A program made the translations under genes and the position numbers. A stretch of 64,000 bases of DNA from positions 62,001-126,000 of the forward strand of contig SAXG01000002.1 of assembly GCA_012932865.1 (NCBI GenBank), given 5' to 3'. Position 1 is the stretch's first letter. The number at the start of each line of letters is the position of its first letter. The DNA comes from Amylostereum areolatum. Lineage: Eukaryota > Basidiomycota > Agaricomycetes > Russulales > Stereaceae. This document shows, piece by piece, positions 48,101 to 60,434 of this stretch. A model generated the notes under the pieces. The model ran no database searches, was not told the DNA's origin, and saw only the letters and a program-made list of their open reading frames with translations.

Positions 48101-48618
48101 ACGTTTCTAGGCTTTGCGTTGGGATCGTGTGCCATAACTTATCGTACCCCTAACCTATAATGGAATCAATACACCCCCTCTCTGCGAGGACTGATTTAGT
48201 TTCGGCTCACGCTCGTCAGCGCTCCAAGGCCCGATGTCATGAACAGCGTTAGGATTCAGAAGACAGACAAACTCGGTGGGGAGAATGCACAGAGAGTCCA
48301 CCGTCCTGCGGACGTGAAGTCTTTCGCAATCAACCGTCCGATACTATAATATCGTGGATAGTTTTATTGATTCTGCTTGGTGACAAGCGCAAGCGATTAG
48401 CGAACAGATCTTGAGGCTAAGTTCAGACGTGCACGTGCACGGCTAAGTACGAACCGAGATCATTGTCAACTCAGTGGCTTGAGTCTCAACATAAACAAAT
48501 CTGTACTAACCAACAAGTGAGACTACATCTTCGTTTCCAGGCCGTCTTCGCCGTCTACTGCCGTGCTACTTGGTAGCCAGGTGTCAGACCCGTGCTCGCC
48601 TTGGACCTCGACTGGGTG
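48101..48618. other. Intergenic region
   Basis: Spacer between the Sec14-like gene and USB1. A near-palindromic GCACGTGC (48430-48437) resembles an E-box, but nothing ties it to a regulator. No ORF of note. Confidence 0.45.
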
Positions 48619-49861
48619 ATGTCAAAACGAGCGGCTCCTGCCCGTGGGATATCCCTCGTCGAATATCCCGACTCTGACAATGAGTCAGATCCTGACAAAA
48701 AACAAGAACTTCCCCCCAAAAAACGAAAGCTTCCTGCCCTGGCCCCCCATCTATCCATCCCCATTCCAGTCGATGATCCGTCCAAGCACCAAGGCCGAAT
48801 ACGTTCTTCCCCACACGTCGACGGCCAGTGGGCTGCCCACGTCTATATATCCATCCCGCTCAGCGGGTACGACAACAAACACCTCGACCTTACCCTGAAA
48901 ACCGCGTTTACTTTGGCGAAGGAGCGCGTTCCAGCTCTCCAGACTGTCGTCCCATCCGACCAGGCTGAGCTGCATATTTCCCTCACGCGTCCAGTGTTTC
49001 TCAGAGCGCATCAACGCCAGGAGTTGAAGCAAGCCATTAAACTGGCCGCCCGAGATCATGGCCCGTAAGTTGTCCCGCGTCCTTGCTTCCCGGATCCTTC
49101 GTACTCTTAGGAGCCGATTAACTTCATCGGATGTTGTCCCCCTGATACCAAGGCAGGCTGACCATGCGCCCCTTCTGTCCAGGTTTACAGCATCCTTCGC
49201 CGCTTTTGCCGAATTGACTAATGACGAATACACGCGTACATTTCTCTGCCTTGAAATCGGTGCGGGGCATCATGAGGTTCGCACCTGTCTCATACATCTC
49301 CTACCAACACAGTACTTACCGTGATATAAGATCCGTGCATTTTCAGACGCGCTCTCCCCAATACTCCGTGCTTTCCGGCAGAAAGAATACTATGCCACCC
49401 CTCGTTTCCATGCGTCCTTCGCATGGGCACTCCTTGACCCTCCGTCAATGACCGCCGGGACGTCGGGGGATATTGCACCCAGCTATGGCCAGAATCCCCC
49501 AACTCCGCCGCCCTGCACTCCAGCGGACGGACTAAGCTCACAACCAACAAACAAGATACCAGAGGCGCGGTTGCCCGGCCCTGTGTCACCCATGTCGCCC
49601 GAATCATCAACTGCGCTACCCGGTGGAACGACATCCTCCCATGCGGGATACCCCACGCCGTCCCAGATCATGGATCTTCCCACTGTCTTCGCGCCATTTT
49701 CTCGTGGGTTTCCCAGCATTCCACACTTTCCACCATCACTTGTGCCCGAGCTGAACCGGACGCTAGGTAATCACATCCTCGATCGAGCTGCCGCGTTTGA
49801 CGTGACTGAGGTGCGCGTTAGGATTGGCAAGGAGATCTCCAGATGGAAACTCAGCGGATAG
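48619..49861 (+). CDS. USB1: Usb1-like U6 snRNA phosphodiesterase
   Basis: Starts at ATG 48619 (MSKRAAPARGISLVEYPDSD); an in-frame GTG-type extension upstream is ignored. Ends at TAG 49859-49861. The two catalytic tetrapeptide motifs of the 2H phosphoesterase superfamily are present: HISL in ELHISLTRPVFLR and HASF in RFHASFAWALLDPP. VYISIPLSGYDN and FTRTFLCLEIGAG-type strands lie between them. Usb1 trims the oligo(U) tail of U6 snRNA in the nucleus. Intron 49065-49182 joins GP to FTASFAAF; a second short intron ends before IRAFSDALSPILRAF. A Pro/Ser-rich insertion after DPPSMTAG, about 90 residues long, precedes the C-terminal ILDRAAAFDVTEVRVRIGKE strand. Such a long insertion is unusual compared with the compact yeast and human enzymes. 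Confidence 0.88.
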
Positions 49862-50391
49862 TCTTGGTCGAGGTCTCGGAACCCGTATTACCAGTGTGCG
49901 ACCACATGGGCCCATGAATGCTTAATATAATTTTACGATATGGGCGGGATGAGGGGACGGTTGCGATTGTCAGAGAAAGGTTTGCGAGGGACGCGCATCC
50001 TGCGGTCATCCACGGATCTTGGGAGCCTTGACCGGATAGTGGCGCGTCGGTTTACGGTGCAAAGAAGAAGAACATGTCGAGACTCTGATAAATCCTGTGA
50101 TTCCAATGCATCCTACGTGCATAAATGTCAAGCTTGTACCCTACACATGACCCATATACACCGACGGCGAATTTGAATCGAGCTGGTGACAATACGCCTT
50201 CTGACCCTCCGGTCCAACAAGCAGGGGTGAATGTCTAACAAGAACGAGCCCACGACCTCATCGCATCGTCCATTCAGGGCCTTCCAACCTTCTGGAAGTG
50301 TGGCGTGTAAGGCATCCAGGTTTTGCTCTTGACAATCCTGCCGTCACTGCGCCCACCCCCGCGGCCAGTCCCAGGGGATAACGGCACAGTC
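49862..50391. other. Convergent intergenic region
   Basis: Tail-to-tail spacer between USB1 and the coiled-coil gene. No gene recognised; contains both 3' UTRs. Confidence 0.5.
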
Positions 50392-51684
50392 TCAGCCGCA
50401 ACGTGTGGTGGGTATGGCGGGGGGGGCGTAAGTAGTAGTATCCGCGCGATGTATATCTTGCAGCGCCTGCAACCGCGCGACTTCCTCTTCTAATTCGATG
50501 ATGCGGTCAATAGCTAGACGACGTCACATGAGCTACAAAGGACAAGGAAGACGACGGCAAGGGAAAGACAAACCAGCTTGAAGTTGAGTGACCCGCGACA
50601 TTGGACCTTCAACCTCCGGGAAAAGTTTTCGTCGAAGGACCTTGTACAACGCTTTGGTCATCGCGGCCTTCGAGTTGGACCGTTGTCTCCCCGAGGGCAT
50701 GGACAGAGACACGGACAAAGCGGAAGAACTTGATGGACCTGCATCCGTAGACAGCGGACGATCGGTTGTGCGCGCGGGTTCGCCCTCCGTCTGGGTTGCA
50801 GAAAGGGAATGGACAGCATTGGCGGCTGACTCGGCTGAATCCGCATCAGGGGATGGGGTAGAGAAAGAAATGATTTGTGGGGATGGTGAATGGAAATGTA
50901 TCGTCTCGCCTGTCGACGTGGGATTTGCTGGGGTGCAAGGCTCTGATGTGCCGAGATTTGCGGCTCCTCTGGCAAACGTATCCGTATTTATTGGCGCAGG
51001 GGTGGGACAGGGGCGAGCAAGTTGCTGGTGGGAGAGGTACATCCCAAGGGCATCGTTGAAAGCGCTATCATCAGATGACGGGGGATGATCGGCAGGGTAT
51101 ACACCCAAAGATCTGCGAAAGCGACTGTTTAATGTATTGGATACTTTACCATCGATGGATATACGTACCGGTCGCCTGCAGACGCAGTGTGAGCGTAAGG
51201 CTGTGAGCCTGACATGGGCAACCAGCTGTTGGAATGGGATACCCAGCGTCCAACATGTGCCGCATCGGCGTTTTGTGCTGGCCCCGCGCCCGCTTGAAGC
51301 GGATAAAACGTAGCCAACTCCTGCTGTGGATATCCTGGAATCGAGTCATGGAAAGGGGTGGAAGGAGAGTGTACGAAGGGCTGAGGAACCTTGAGGCGTA
51401 GAGAAATACGCGTCCTCGGTGTGTCCAACAGGGTGTGTGTCCAGGGCGCCGGTATAAACCATGTCCTCGTCCGTTCCTTCTGGTGAGGGAGTAAGGGAGA
51501 GGGGTTCGTTCTGTTCTTGGAGACTCTGAGCATAACGTTGGAACAGTTGGTACTCCATCGCAGTATAACAAGGAGGGAGGGGAGAGATGAGCGGACGAGA
51601 TGAGATGAGATGAGATGGTGGGGTGGTGGGAGGCCAGAAAGGTGAAGGCCGCATCTCTAAATAATACTGTTCTTGAACGGCCAT
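50392..51684 (-). CDS. Unrecognised protein with C-terminal coiled coil
   Basis: Four exons can be joined with good splice sites: 51390-51684, 51169-51334, 50574-51112 and 50392-50513, giving 373 residues in one frame. It starts MAVQEQYYLEMRPSPFWP and ends TTRCG. The first 300 residues are Pro/Ser/Gln/His-rich and look disordered. The C-terminus has a basic helix (KAAMTKALYKVLRRKLFPE) followed by a heptad-like coiled coil (VTQLQAAIDRIIELEEEVAR), created across the last intron. The arrangement of a basic helix followed by a leucine-rich coiled coil is compatible with a dimerising DNA- or protein-binding factor, but no bZIP or bHLH signature is visible. Function unknown. Confidence 0.7.
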
Positions 51685-51856
51685 CGCGGTCTTGACCGAA
51701 GCGACAGGATGAACGCGCGGGTGGACCGAGACTGATTTAATTGAGTTTTAGACTGGGCAGATGTCAGACAAAATTGCTTGTCATGTGATCGTTTGAGAGG
51801 CCGGACGACAGACAGCCTATCCGGGCCCTGGTGGTTCTTGAGGACGCTTCCGGTGT

Positions 51857-53674
51857 CTATGCCGGTGAAATGTTCGTCGACGTCGACGGAGTTATCGTTA
51901 TTGCAAAGTTGCGCGCACTGCCGGCGACCTGGTCGAAAATCCCGACTAGATTTACGTCCCATCGTCCATCCTCACCCGCCCTGCTCACACGGCCCACCCC
52001 CAGCGCTTCCCGCAACCACGCCAGGCGATCCAGGATTATGGTGCTTTCTATGACCGGCCCCAGTATGGAACGTAGAACGTGAAGGACTTCTAATTGCCGT
52101 TGTGAGCTCTTGAACACGGGGCTGCCGGGGTCCATGGGTGGGGCGGCGGCGGTGGCGGAAATTAATTCGCTTGATCCGTTCACGGGGAGCAAGGCAGGAA
52201 GTTGAAAGCCGAGTTTAGTGGATGCGCGGTCCAAGAACACCGGAAACGACGTGTAGGCGCTGTCAGACAAACGTCCTAATCGCTTCTTCGGGTTTGAGGC
52301 CGCCACGCTGGATGGGCCTGTTGATGCAGATGTTGGTACAAATCGCTCCAAGAGAGATCTGTATGCCACCTTGCGGATCGAGATCTCGGTTGATAGAGGA
52401 GAGTCGAGCCAACGAGAAGGCACTTGTGCTGCGAGCTGTAGGTTGGAAGATGTAACAGAAGGAAACCGGGAGTATGCCTTAGACAGCGGGAAGTCGCCTA
52501 AACTCGGTTCACGATTAATGCCTCATCAAAGCCGAGGAAGAAGAGCACACGTACTGTCTGGTGACATAAGATTATAACAACAGCCAACGATGGCCGTGCC
52601 TATCGGGCTCCAGAGAGGTATTTGGCAGTCTTCTTTGTTCGTTGGGGTATGATGATAGGCCACAAAGGTACGGAAGATGTCGGGCGTGAGGGTTCCGCAT
52701 GCATGTAGTGCGACGAAGAGTACCGGAACTGGCGTTATACACTCGGATGTAAAGACCGATTCATGTATCCAAGAGGACACAGAAGAATCCAATGTAGACG
52801 GTGTTATGTGATTTGTGACGTGAGTGAGCGATCCCCGCCCTCGACCCGGTGAGCTCGGCAAGTTATCGAATAGCTTATCTTGATGGTGGCTTTTGGTCTT
52901 ACTGGTGGCGCGGCGTTCAGCGCCTTCAGTCTGGGACGCATCGCCGTCAAGAGCAAGAACATGGAACCCCACTTGAGCGAGAGCCCGCGATAGATATCCC
53001 TGAAAACAATCAGCAATGATAAGCCAATGGCGACTCAGAAAAGAGAACACAAGAGTCTATGTACCTGGCCGGCACCGATGTCAACGATATGCCTAACATC
53101 CTTGAAGGTTGGACGCGCCGTCAGGTCAAGGATATAGTTTGTCATGCGAATGACTTCATGTGACTTTTTTGGTGACATCCCGGGGAGGTTCTCTCTTCCA
53201 CATGAGGCATGGGTCTGATTTCGCCGTCAGCGACACAGAGAAGAAATGCCACGCCACGATATATATACGGCATAACCTCACCATTTCCATGGGTGTACGA
53301 TCCAAGTCAAGATTGCGTGCTCGACGAGCCAGTTCTAGTAGTTCAGGAGGCATTGATTTTTCAGCGGCCAAATCAACCTGGAATATTACGCTCAGTCGGA
53401 GGACTGGCCTGAGAAGGATGGACGCACGGACGGCTGCTGTGACTGTGGACGGTCGACCTAGAGATGTGTATGCCTTCAGGACGGACTGCCAACGTGCTTC
53501 GGGTAAGTTATCTACAGGAAGCGATGCCCACTCCCACCATCGTTCCCATTCTGAAGGAACGACAAAAGATGTAGTCGAACTGAACACGCGGTTCGGATGA
53601 GTTTGTAGCAACGACGTGACAAGGGGACGTTGAAGAAAAGCAAGACGAGCTGCTATCTTGGTCTGGGATTCCAT
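51857..53674 (-). CDS. METTL25/RRNAD1-like methyltransferase-domain protein
   Basis: Starts at ATG 53674 (MESQTKIAARLAFLQRPLV) and ends at the stop at 51857. The N-terminal helical region (VPSEWERWWEWASLP, PPELLELARRARNLDL, SPKKSHEVIRMTNYILDL) leads into a Rossmann SAM-binding motif (VRHIVDIGAGQGYLSRALA). VGFHVLALDGD, VLFVALHACGTLTPDIFR and the family-typical VGCCYNLMSP motif follow. The C-terminal helices (VAYRSLLERFV, QLEVLHVLRSILGPVIEST) match the extended METTL25 family layout. A low-complexity insert lies between the SAM motif and LHACG. Substrate is not established for fungal members. The gene is divergent from ureG, with 251 bp between the starts. Confidence 0.8.
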
Positions 53675-53925
53675 ATATATGTCTTCTCTTCAGTTGTCGC
53701 TTTGTAGATGTGTGAAGGAAGAGAAATACCGCCTTGAGCTTGGACGGTTGTGGAATTGTGGTGAACGCAAAATTGAATCCCGGTGAGGTGCGCCCAATCA
53801 GTGTTCAATCTACTGATCTTATCTTATCACATTCCTTACTGATACTGTATTTCCCAATCTATTGTAAGTACCTTCCCTTCTTGACCCTTCCCCTCCCCAC
53901 ACCCCGTTCCTTTTCCAAAGCCAGA
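53675..53925. promoter_or_regulatory. Divergent promoter interval, METTL25-like / ureG
   Basis: 251 bp between divergent starts; a pyrimidine-rich leader precedes the ureG ATG. No TATA box was assigned. Confidence 0.45.
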
Positions 53926-55052
53926 ATGGCAGCAAACGTGCAATTCACGAACAAACTTTCCGCTGCCTCAGCGGCAAACAGCTCGAAAGACGCGCACGGC
54001 CATTCGCACAGTGACGGACACTCTCATGATCATGGTCTTGGAGAGCACGGTCACACCCACGAAGTCTTAGAACATCCAGGCATGTTGATGTCTTCTTATT
54101 CCACGCAAGATCTTGTCCTGATTTTTAATGCATCAGGGAAATTCTCTGAACGGGACATGCCTGATTATTCGTTGCGGAACTTCGAGGAGCGCGGTTTCAC
54201 CATCGGCATCGGAGGGTGAGTCGTATGCAGAACGAGCGGACTGAGCTCTCCTCACCAGTCTCATTCCCCCAGACCGGTTGGCTCAGGGAAGACCGCACTC
54301 ACGCTGGCTCTCTGCAAACGACTCCGCAAGGAATACAACATCGGTGCGTGCCTTCCACTGAAATCGGCCTGGCCTAACCTTCACCGCGTCTTTCCTCTCA
54401 GCCACGGTCACGAACGATATATTCACAAGAGAAGACCAGGAGTTCCTCATCAAGAACCGGGCACTTCCTTCTGAACGGATCCTCGCGATCGAGACCGGCG
54501 GCTGCCCTCACGCGGCTATCCGAGAGGACATCTCCGCGAACATGGGCGCCCTCGAGACTCTCCAAGCAAAATTCGGCTGCCAGATACTCCTCGTTGAGAG
54601 CGGCGGTGACAACCTCGCTGCTAACTACTCTCGTGAGCTCGCCGACTACATCATCTACATCATCGACGTTGCTGTAGGTCATCTCCATTCCGCGTTCACG
54701 TATCCCCCGCTCACTATCGCTTCCGCACAGGGAGGCGACAAAATCCCGCGTAAAGGGGGACCAGGAATCTCTCAGTCTGATCTACTAGTCATCAACAAGG
54801 TGCCAACTGTTCCTGTACTCTCGGGTTTCCCCCACTCAACCAAAGCTCCCATAGATTGACATCGCGGTCTATGTCAATGCGTCACTTGACGTTATGAGCC
54901 GCGATTCCAAACTTATGCGCGGCGACGGCCCGACACTTTTCACCAGCGTTAAGCAGGATACCGGTATTGACGACGTCGTGGAGCTCGTCCTGGCAGCATG
55001 GAGAACCGCGGGAAGCCCCGGCACTCCCGGTGGTTTAGGCGACTTTGAGTAA
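53926..55052 (+). CDS. ureG: Urease accessory GTPase UreG
   Basis: Starts at ATG 53926 ([18 protein letters not shown]) and ends at TAA 55050-55052. The N-terminus is a His-rich metal-binding tract ([25 protein letters not shown]), as in fungal and plant UreG. The G domain has the P-loop GPVGSGKT (across the intron 54216-54272), [18 protein letters not shown], the family-invariant [30 protein letters not shown] and NKIDIAVYV-type base specificity. It ends TPGGLGDFE. UreG uses GTP to deliver nickel to apo-urease with UreD/UreF. No other urease gene is in the window. Its stop lies 93 bp from the stop of the convergent methyltransferase. Confidence 0.95.
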
Positions 55053-55145
55053 GCAGCTGGGAAGGGTGGAACAGGAAAGAAAGAAGCATGTGTAAGCGAA
55101 GGATCCATTGTACATCTGCTCATATCATTATCTAGTACAGTTATC

Positions 55146-56121
55146 CTACTCGTCGCTCTTGACGGCGACAAATCTCAGTCTGACATAGTCCATATTCCAC
55201 TTCTTCGCCTCCTCGTCCCAGTAGGATGGCCGGCACGCTTCCACTGCCTCGTCAACCACTTCCCGCTCCTGCTCTGCGGACAATCCCTTTAAGAAGTTAT
55301 CGCCAGCGAACAGCCGGATCCACGCCGCCACATCGGGCGCCCCCGTCTGGCGCGGATGCAAGGAAATATGGAGGGGCGTGAACGACGCCGACTTGAGCAC
55401 GGCGGTGTACTCGTCAACGTCCGGAAAGAACCACGGATCCCGAGCCTTTGCGTCGATGCCCCGCTTTTCCAGCGCGGCGTGTATCGCCTTCCTCACGACT
55501 GCATAGAGCACCATATTCAGTCACGCATGCGCATACACACCAGAAAGATCCAAAATGATACCGTCCACGTTGCCGTGCCCGCCCAGTTCGCCAACCACCA
55601 CACCTCCAGGTTTGAGGACCTTCCACGCGTTCACCAGGGCACCTTTAGGATCTCGAGAACACCAATGCAACGTCGCGCTTGAAAACACCTTGTCAACCTT
55701 CCCGATCAAGTGCTCAGGGAACTTGGTGTCTGCGAGGAGTGTTGGTGACTGGAGGTCTCCGACGAGCATGTGCGTTGCGGGAAGGCCGGTTGTCTTTCGT
55801 GCCTCGAGGATCTATACTCACCGGCGTAAGCACCAAGGACAGGCGAACAATAAAACGATGATCAAGGTGTACCATGCTTTCACTAATATCGACCCCGGCG
55901 ACCTCGCCCTCTGCGCCGACAGCTTCCAAGATTTCCTTGGTGACCTCGCCGCTACCACACCCCCAATCCACGATACATTCTCCAGCTTTAGGGCTAAGCA
56001 AGGACAACACAGGCGAAGTCTGGGTGGAGGCGAAGACGAAGGATGCGGCGTTCTGGTAGACAAATGCGGACCACCCTGAGGCGTCTCGATCGCTCGGTCC
56101 CTGCGGGGGATTGTTCGACAT
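55146..56121 (-). CDS. Class I SAM-dependent methyltransferase (trans-aconitate methyltransferase-like)
   Basis: Starts at ATG 56121 (MSNNPPQGPSDRDASGWSA) and ends at the stop at 55146 (YVRLRFVAVKSDE). Motif I is IVDWGCGSGEVTKEIL, motif II VAGVDISESMV. The fold continues ATHMLVGDLQSP, VFSSATLHWCSRDP (post-I HW motif) and LKPGGVVVGELGGHGNVD. The LHWC..P and FPDVDEY blocks recall trans-aconitate and related small-molecule methyltransferases. Introns near 55.81-55.87 kb and 55.50-55.55 kb split it. A cytosolic enzyme of about 270 residues; substrate unknown. Confidence 0.85.
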
Positions 56122-56574
56122 GTGGGAAAGTATACTGATATATTCCTGAAGGAGCTCTTATAACTTCACGTATACCGTCCAAATACCGGCTGCCTCACTC
56201 TAATCGGCCGACGAAAGGACCGATGTAGGCGACGTCGGCGTTCGGACGTCTCTTTGAGGGATCGGAGAACGAAGCTGCAATGCGCATCACAACGATTCAT
56301 AAGTACATATGCCGTTCATGCAGTCATATCAATTGGTGACCACTGACCGGAGACGTTGACGAAACAATGAGAAAGCAATGAGTTATCATATCGGGAAGTC
56401 AACATTCCTACTCAGTTGATACACTGTCATCCTCATCGATGGAAGGTGGCTGCATAAGAAGGAACTACTGTGTATTCATTCCATTACGATCATTGCGTAA
56501 CCTACAGTTCATAACACGATCCGTTTACAGTGCTACTAATATACATATAAATGCTTCCTCTGACCCGTTGACGT
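56122..56574. other. Intergenic region
   Basis: Holds the methyltransferase promoter and the 3' UTR of the Vip1-like gene. No TATA box was assigned and no gene was recognised. Confidence 0.45.
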
Positions 56575-57732
56575 TCAAACCACAGTGGGCGCCTCCTGTT
56601 TGGAACCTGGGACGACGCCAGCGGGTGCAGCGGGTGTCGTGTCGGCGGGGGCGGACGTTTCTGGGGGCGGTGCAGCAGCCTTGTGTTCGTCAGCGAGACG
56701 GCGTGCCTCCTCGTGGATGTCGAGAATCTGTTTCGAGGTGGTGGTGTAGAATTGTCGGACACGCTGGCCGAGCGGGGAAGAGAGTGCCTTGGTGTAATAC
56801 TGTGGCATCCAATCAGTTATGCACTCGTGAAATGCACAAGGAGTCCTACATCGCTTGCGCTCTTGGAGTATCCCTTCTGCTCGTCGATGGACTTGGCTGA
56901 CTTGTGCGCACCCAGGATTGTCGACGAGACTTTGCCGGATATGGTTTGGTCGGGGCCCAGAGCTTTCGCACCAAGGGAGGTGTCGATCGTCTGGAAGTAA
57001 TCAAGGAAACGTTTCGAAATTCCCTTCTCACCTGCAGACATCTGGTAAGCGATGGAATGGATACTGAGTGTCAGAGAACGCACTGTCGAGCTGAATCGCA
57101 CGTTGAAGGACGGAGTCGGAGAGCGTGTAACCTTTTGCAAGGTACTCAGCGGCAACTGAGAGGTAGTACCCATCTGGTCAAAACCTGATCATGAAAGGTA
57201 AGGTGATGTGACATACTTCCAGCCCTGGGTTTGTCACTTTGTTCAATGTGGTCGCTGGGTGAATGGCTCTCTTCCTCATCTTGATGTACGGTCTCAGACG
57301 TCACGGAGAGATGTGCGCCGTCAAGGGTGCCACCGTTGAGCTGCACGCATACAGCATGAGCGCATCCATTGAGGCTTATCGAGGAGGAGGTGCGCACCAT
57401 CAGAGCAGTCTTTGCCGCAGAGGGTTTCCCGAAGTGAACCACGGCAGACTTGGGTGTGGCCTTGTCGTTGAACTCGATCTTCGTGATCCTAGCATGACGC
57501 AGTCAGTGCATGTTCGCAAATATAGTGTGTTGAAATTTGGCGTACTTTCCACAGAATCTGCGGTGTGCTTTAGTAAGATAAAGACATATAGCCGGTGGGG
57601 GACGTACGTGAAGAAGTCGTGGAGTTGCTGCTCCGTCGTGGAAGGTGCGATATCAGATACCTGATCGTAGATCAGTTAGGAGGCGGTTACTAGAGAGAGA
57701 ATGGCACACACGTTGACGGTATATGTGGACAT
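56575..57732 (-). CDS. vip1: Vip1-like RRM protein
   Basis: Starts at ATG 57732 (MSTYTVN) and ends at TGA 56575-56577. A short first exon splices to VSDIAPSTTEQQLHDFFT, then FCGKITKIEFND and KSAVVHFGKPSAAKTALM, forming one RRM with RNP2 (TVNVSDI) and RNP1 (KSAVVHFG). The middle is acidic. The C-terminal half (AEYLAKGYTLSDSVLQRAI, RFLDYFQTIDTSLGAKALG, AHKSAKSIDEQKGYSKSASD, SPLGQRVRQFYTTTSKQILD) is helical and strongly resembles fungal Vip1. The tail is Ala/Pro-rich. Molecular targets are unclear; fission yeast Vip1 is an RRM protein of largely unknown role. Confidence 0.82.
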
Positions 57733-58089
57733 GGTGGGTGAGGAAGATGGAGGATGAATGAAAGAGAGGAAGGACGACAAGGCAGTTTATGAGAGACCGC
57801 AGCGGGCTATGTCGATGACGTAGTGGCGCGCAACTAGCACCTGATAACGATCTTTCTCAACCTCGACCCATCGTCATCGACTCCGGATTCAGCCTCACCT
57901 GCTCCAGGCTATGTGCAAGCTCGCACTTCCTGCTTTTACTTCACAGTAAGCCTAGTCAAGGTATATCCCATGCACCGCGGCCGTAAGTACATAGCTTTTG
58001 TCCAAAGGTTCCAAAACCTGGGTATGTACCAAATCAACGAGCTCAAAGGTCAATACAATATCGTACACATCCCGCAACTCTACCTGCCA
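57733..58089. other. Intergenic region
   Basis: The Vip1-like promoter and the 3' flank of the 7-TM gene. A plus ORF (57913-58164) is not supported. Confidence 0.45.
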
Positions 58090-59365
58090 TCAGACCTTGG
58101 ACTCAGAGTCGATGTCGCTTTGACTGCTTCCAGCTTCCAGCTTCGTCCCCATCATCAGGTCTGAGTCGGGGAGATGTACATTCTGCTGCTCCATGATGGC
58201 CCCCGAATCGAATGCAATGGAAGCGCTGGTGGTGACACCGTGGTTTGGGTTGGTGCTCCATTGTCCGGCAGGGCGAGCGAAGCCTAGCGTGACGCGGGCC
58301 ACGATAAGGGTCGGTGCGATTCCCTGCACCCATTTCAGTTCAAGAGTCGGTATCTATGGAGAGATTCCCCGTACCGTCATCTGAGCCAGAATTGCTTGCG
58401 GATACGCGTCGTTGAAGTCATCGCGGGATTGGAAGGGAAGGAACACGATCAGGTTGATCGAGTACAACATCGCTGATTCGACGACGATCTCGATGACGTT
58501 CGTGTAGCGACCCACGCCTACCCGACGGGAGAACCAGAGAATACGCGAAACAATGAGAATGGTGGCAAGGAGTGTGGTGGCAAGCGAGAGAGAGAAATAG
58601 ATCGTGGCCGAGTTTATGAAAGCCGCTCTATCGGTAGCGAGGCCGGCACCTGGTTGGGCTTGCTTGTAAAGGGAGAAAACGCTGAACACTGAGAGGAGCT
58701 CGAGGGTTAGCATATGGGTTCCCGGGATGTAGCAAAACAACATGCCTGTCCCTACGATGGTTGTACATACTGGGAGCACAATAGCCTTCCAGTCCCCGTC
58801 CCAAACCCAGTAGCATCTCCATATCTACGTCACGTTTAGATGTATTGAGACCACGGAATTCAAAGAAGATAGCTTACCAGGACGCAATCAGCAATGAGGG
58901 TGTTGGCGCTAACGACGGTAGCACCGACCATAATCGACCATTGCGGCTGATGAAGCATGTATGAAAAGACAGTGGCCGCGGTGTCTCCATTCGTGATGAA
59001 CGCGGTCCGGACGAGGTTCCAGCGCTGGGCAAGATGGAGTGTAGCCAGTGCATACATAACCAACATAACGGTGACCAAGCCCTTGTGAACAGTGCGCAGA
59101 TTGCGTTTGACGACTGGACAAAAACGCCATATCAGCACAAGTCGCAATTTCAAGATGAGGAGAAAGTCATGGACGTACTCAGCGTGTAGAAGGTCACCGC
59201 CATGATCGCAGTGTAGATTCCTGTGGTAAATTATGAAAATCGGCGTCATATGGAGCGACTGTCACCCGAAAACGAACCATTCATAAGACTGTCCAACAAC
59301 GTGACATTAAGGTAGATGTCTCGCAGCTGGAAGGAAAGCTGGTCAATGGGGATTTGGGCGGGCAT
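58090..59365 (-). CDS. Seven-transmembrane protein of a basidiomycete-type family
   Basis: Starts at ATG 59365 (MPAQIPIDQLSFQLRDIYLN) and ends at TGA 58090-58092 (SQSDIDSESKV). About seven hydrophobic helices follow a short N-terminus: GIYTAIMAVTFYTL, GLVTVMLVMYALATLHLA, SIMVGATVVSANTLIADCVL, AIVLPVCTTIVGTGMLFCYI, FSLSLATTLLATILIVSRIL, VVESAMLYSINLIVFLPF, ILAQMTGIAPTLIVARVTLG. The IWRCYWVWDGDW-type motif at the end of helix four is common to large uncharacterised 7-TM families in Agaricomycetes. The cytoplasmic tail is Ser/Asp-rich. No known receptor class can be assigned. Introns are short and phase-consistent. Confidence 0.8.
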
Positions 59366-60434
59366 GGTGTCCCAGTGGTCCGTGGAGAGGGGCGAAGGAA
59401 AGTGGGGCCTGGCGTCCTCGGAGTGCTCTGGCAGACTAGGGAGCTTTTAGAGTCGGTTGTCGCATGACCGAGGATGGGCGGCACGCAACGGGCTTCTGTC
59501 AGTGATATCCGGAGAAAGCGTGGGACAGGCGTTCTCAGATTAGGGCCAGCTCGCCTGAATAGTCACAGGAGAATGATGTCCACATGTGGGTTCACGCGGC
59601 ATCAGAGCACGGGCGCACTTATCCGTACAAAACTCGGGAGTGAGGTGATTTTAGGCTTTCCAAGGCAGAGGAAGTCGCGCATACAGCAGTGTGCTATCGA
59701 AATGGCGCTTCAGGGAAGATCATCACAGAGGGCGCAACGTGCAAGAAGTCCGCGAGAACAGACCCGAAGATTTCTGAAGGATCAGAGGGCGCCCATTTCT
59801 ATGTAGGGTGTATATATCAGCGGAGATTCAGGACCGGTGACGCTACCAAGGGCTTCAATGCGATGACAGGATAACTTATGGCTCACCATGCGTGTGCAAT
59901 GACTCGAGAGAAGTAGGTCGTTATATCGTCAGCGTAGGGCGGCAAGCCGCTTTATTATGGGTGTCTATAAGTAAGCCCCCGCAGTAGTTCGCCCAAAGGA
60001 CTGACGTACCTACATAATATTCGTCGAAGTGTATGGTGCAGCGCTGAGTTGGCGCTGAGCGAAGACAAGGTGTTGAAGCTTGAAGGCCTTAGAGCCATCA
60101 GAGGCCCATTGTCGGAGTGTCGGGCATTTTCAGAGCCCCCCTTGAGTGCCGAAGGTGTTCGTAGTTGGTTCCAGGGCCGCGCATACTATAGCCGCAAGCA
60201 CTCGGTCGTAGTCCAGAGACTCAGAGGCAGACTGAGGAGGAGAAAGCGCACGCGATCACGTGACCACTCGGGCATTTGCCGAAAGCTCGAGTCGTTGGCC
60301 GGGGGACGCCGACTCTCCGCATTGGTATCTCGTGGAATTCGAAGCTCCTTCCATCACTTCATTATCAAGCCGCTCATGCAGCCCACGACTGACGACTCCG
60401 CTCGCTCCTTGGGCTCCAACTCTCACCTGCTGGC
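59366..60434. other. Intergenic region between divergent genes
   Basis: A 1.07-kb spacer separating the divergent 7-TM and S10 peptidase genes. It holds both promoters and a 133-codon plus ORF (60049-60450) without domain support. No TATA box at a convincing distance. Confidence 0.45.
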
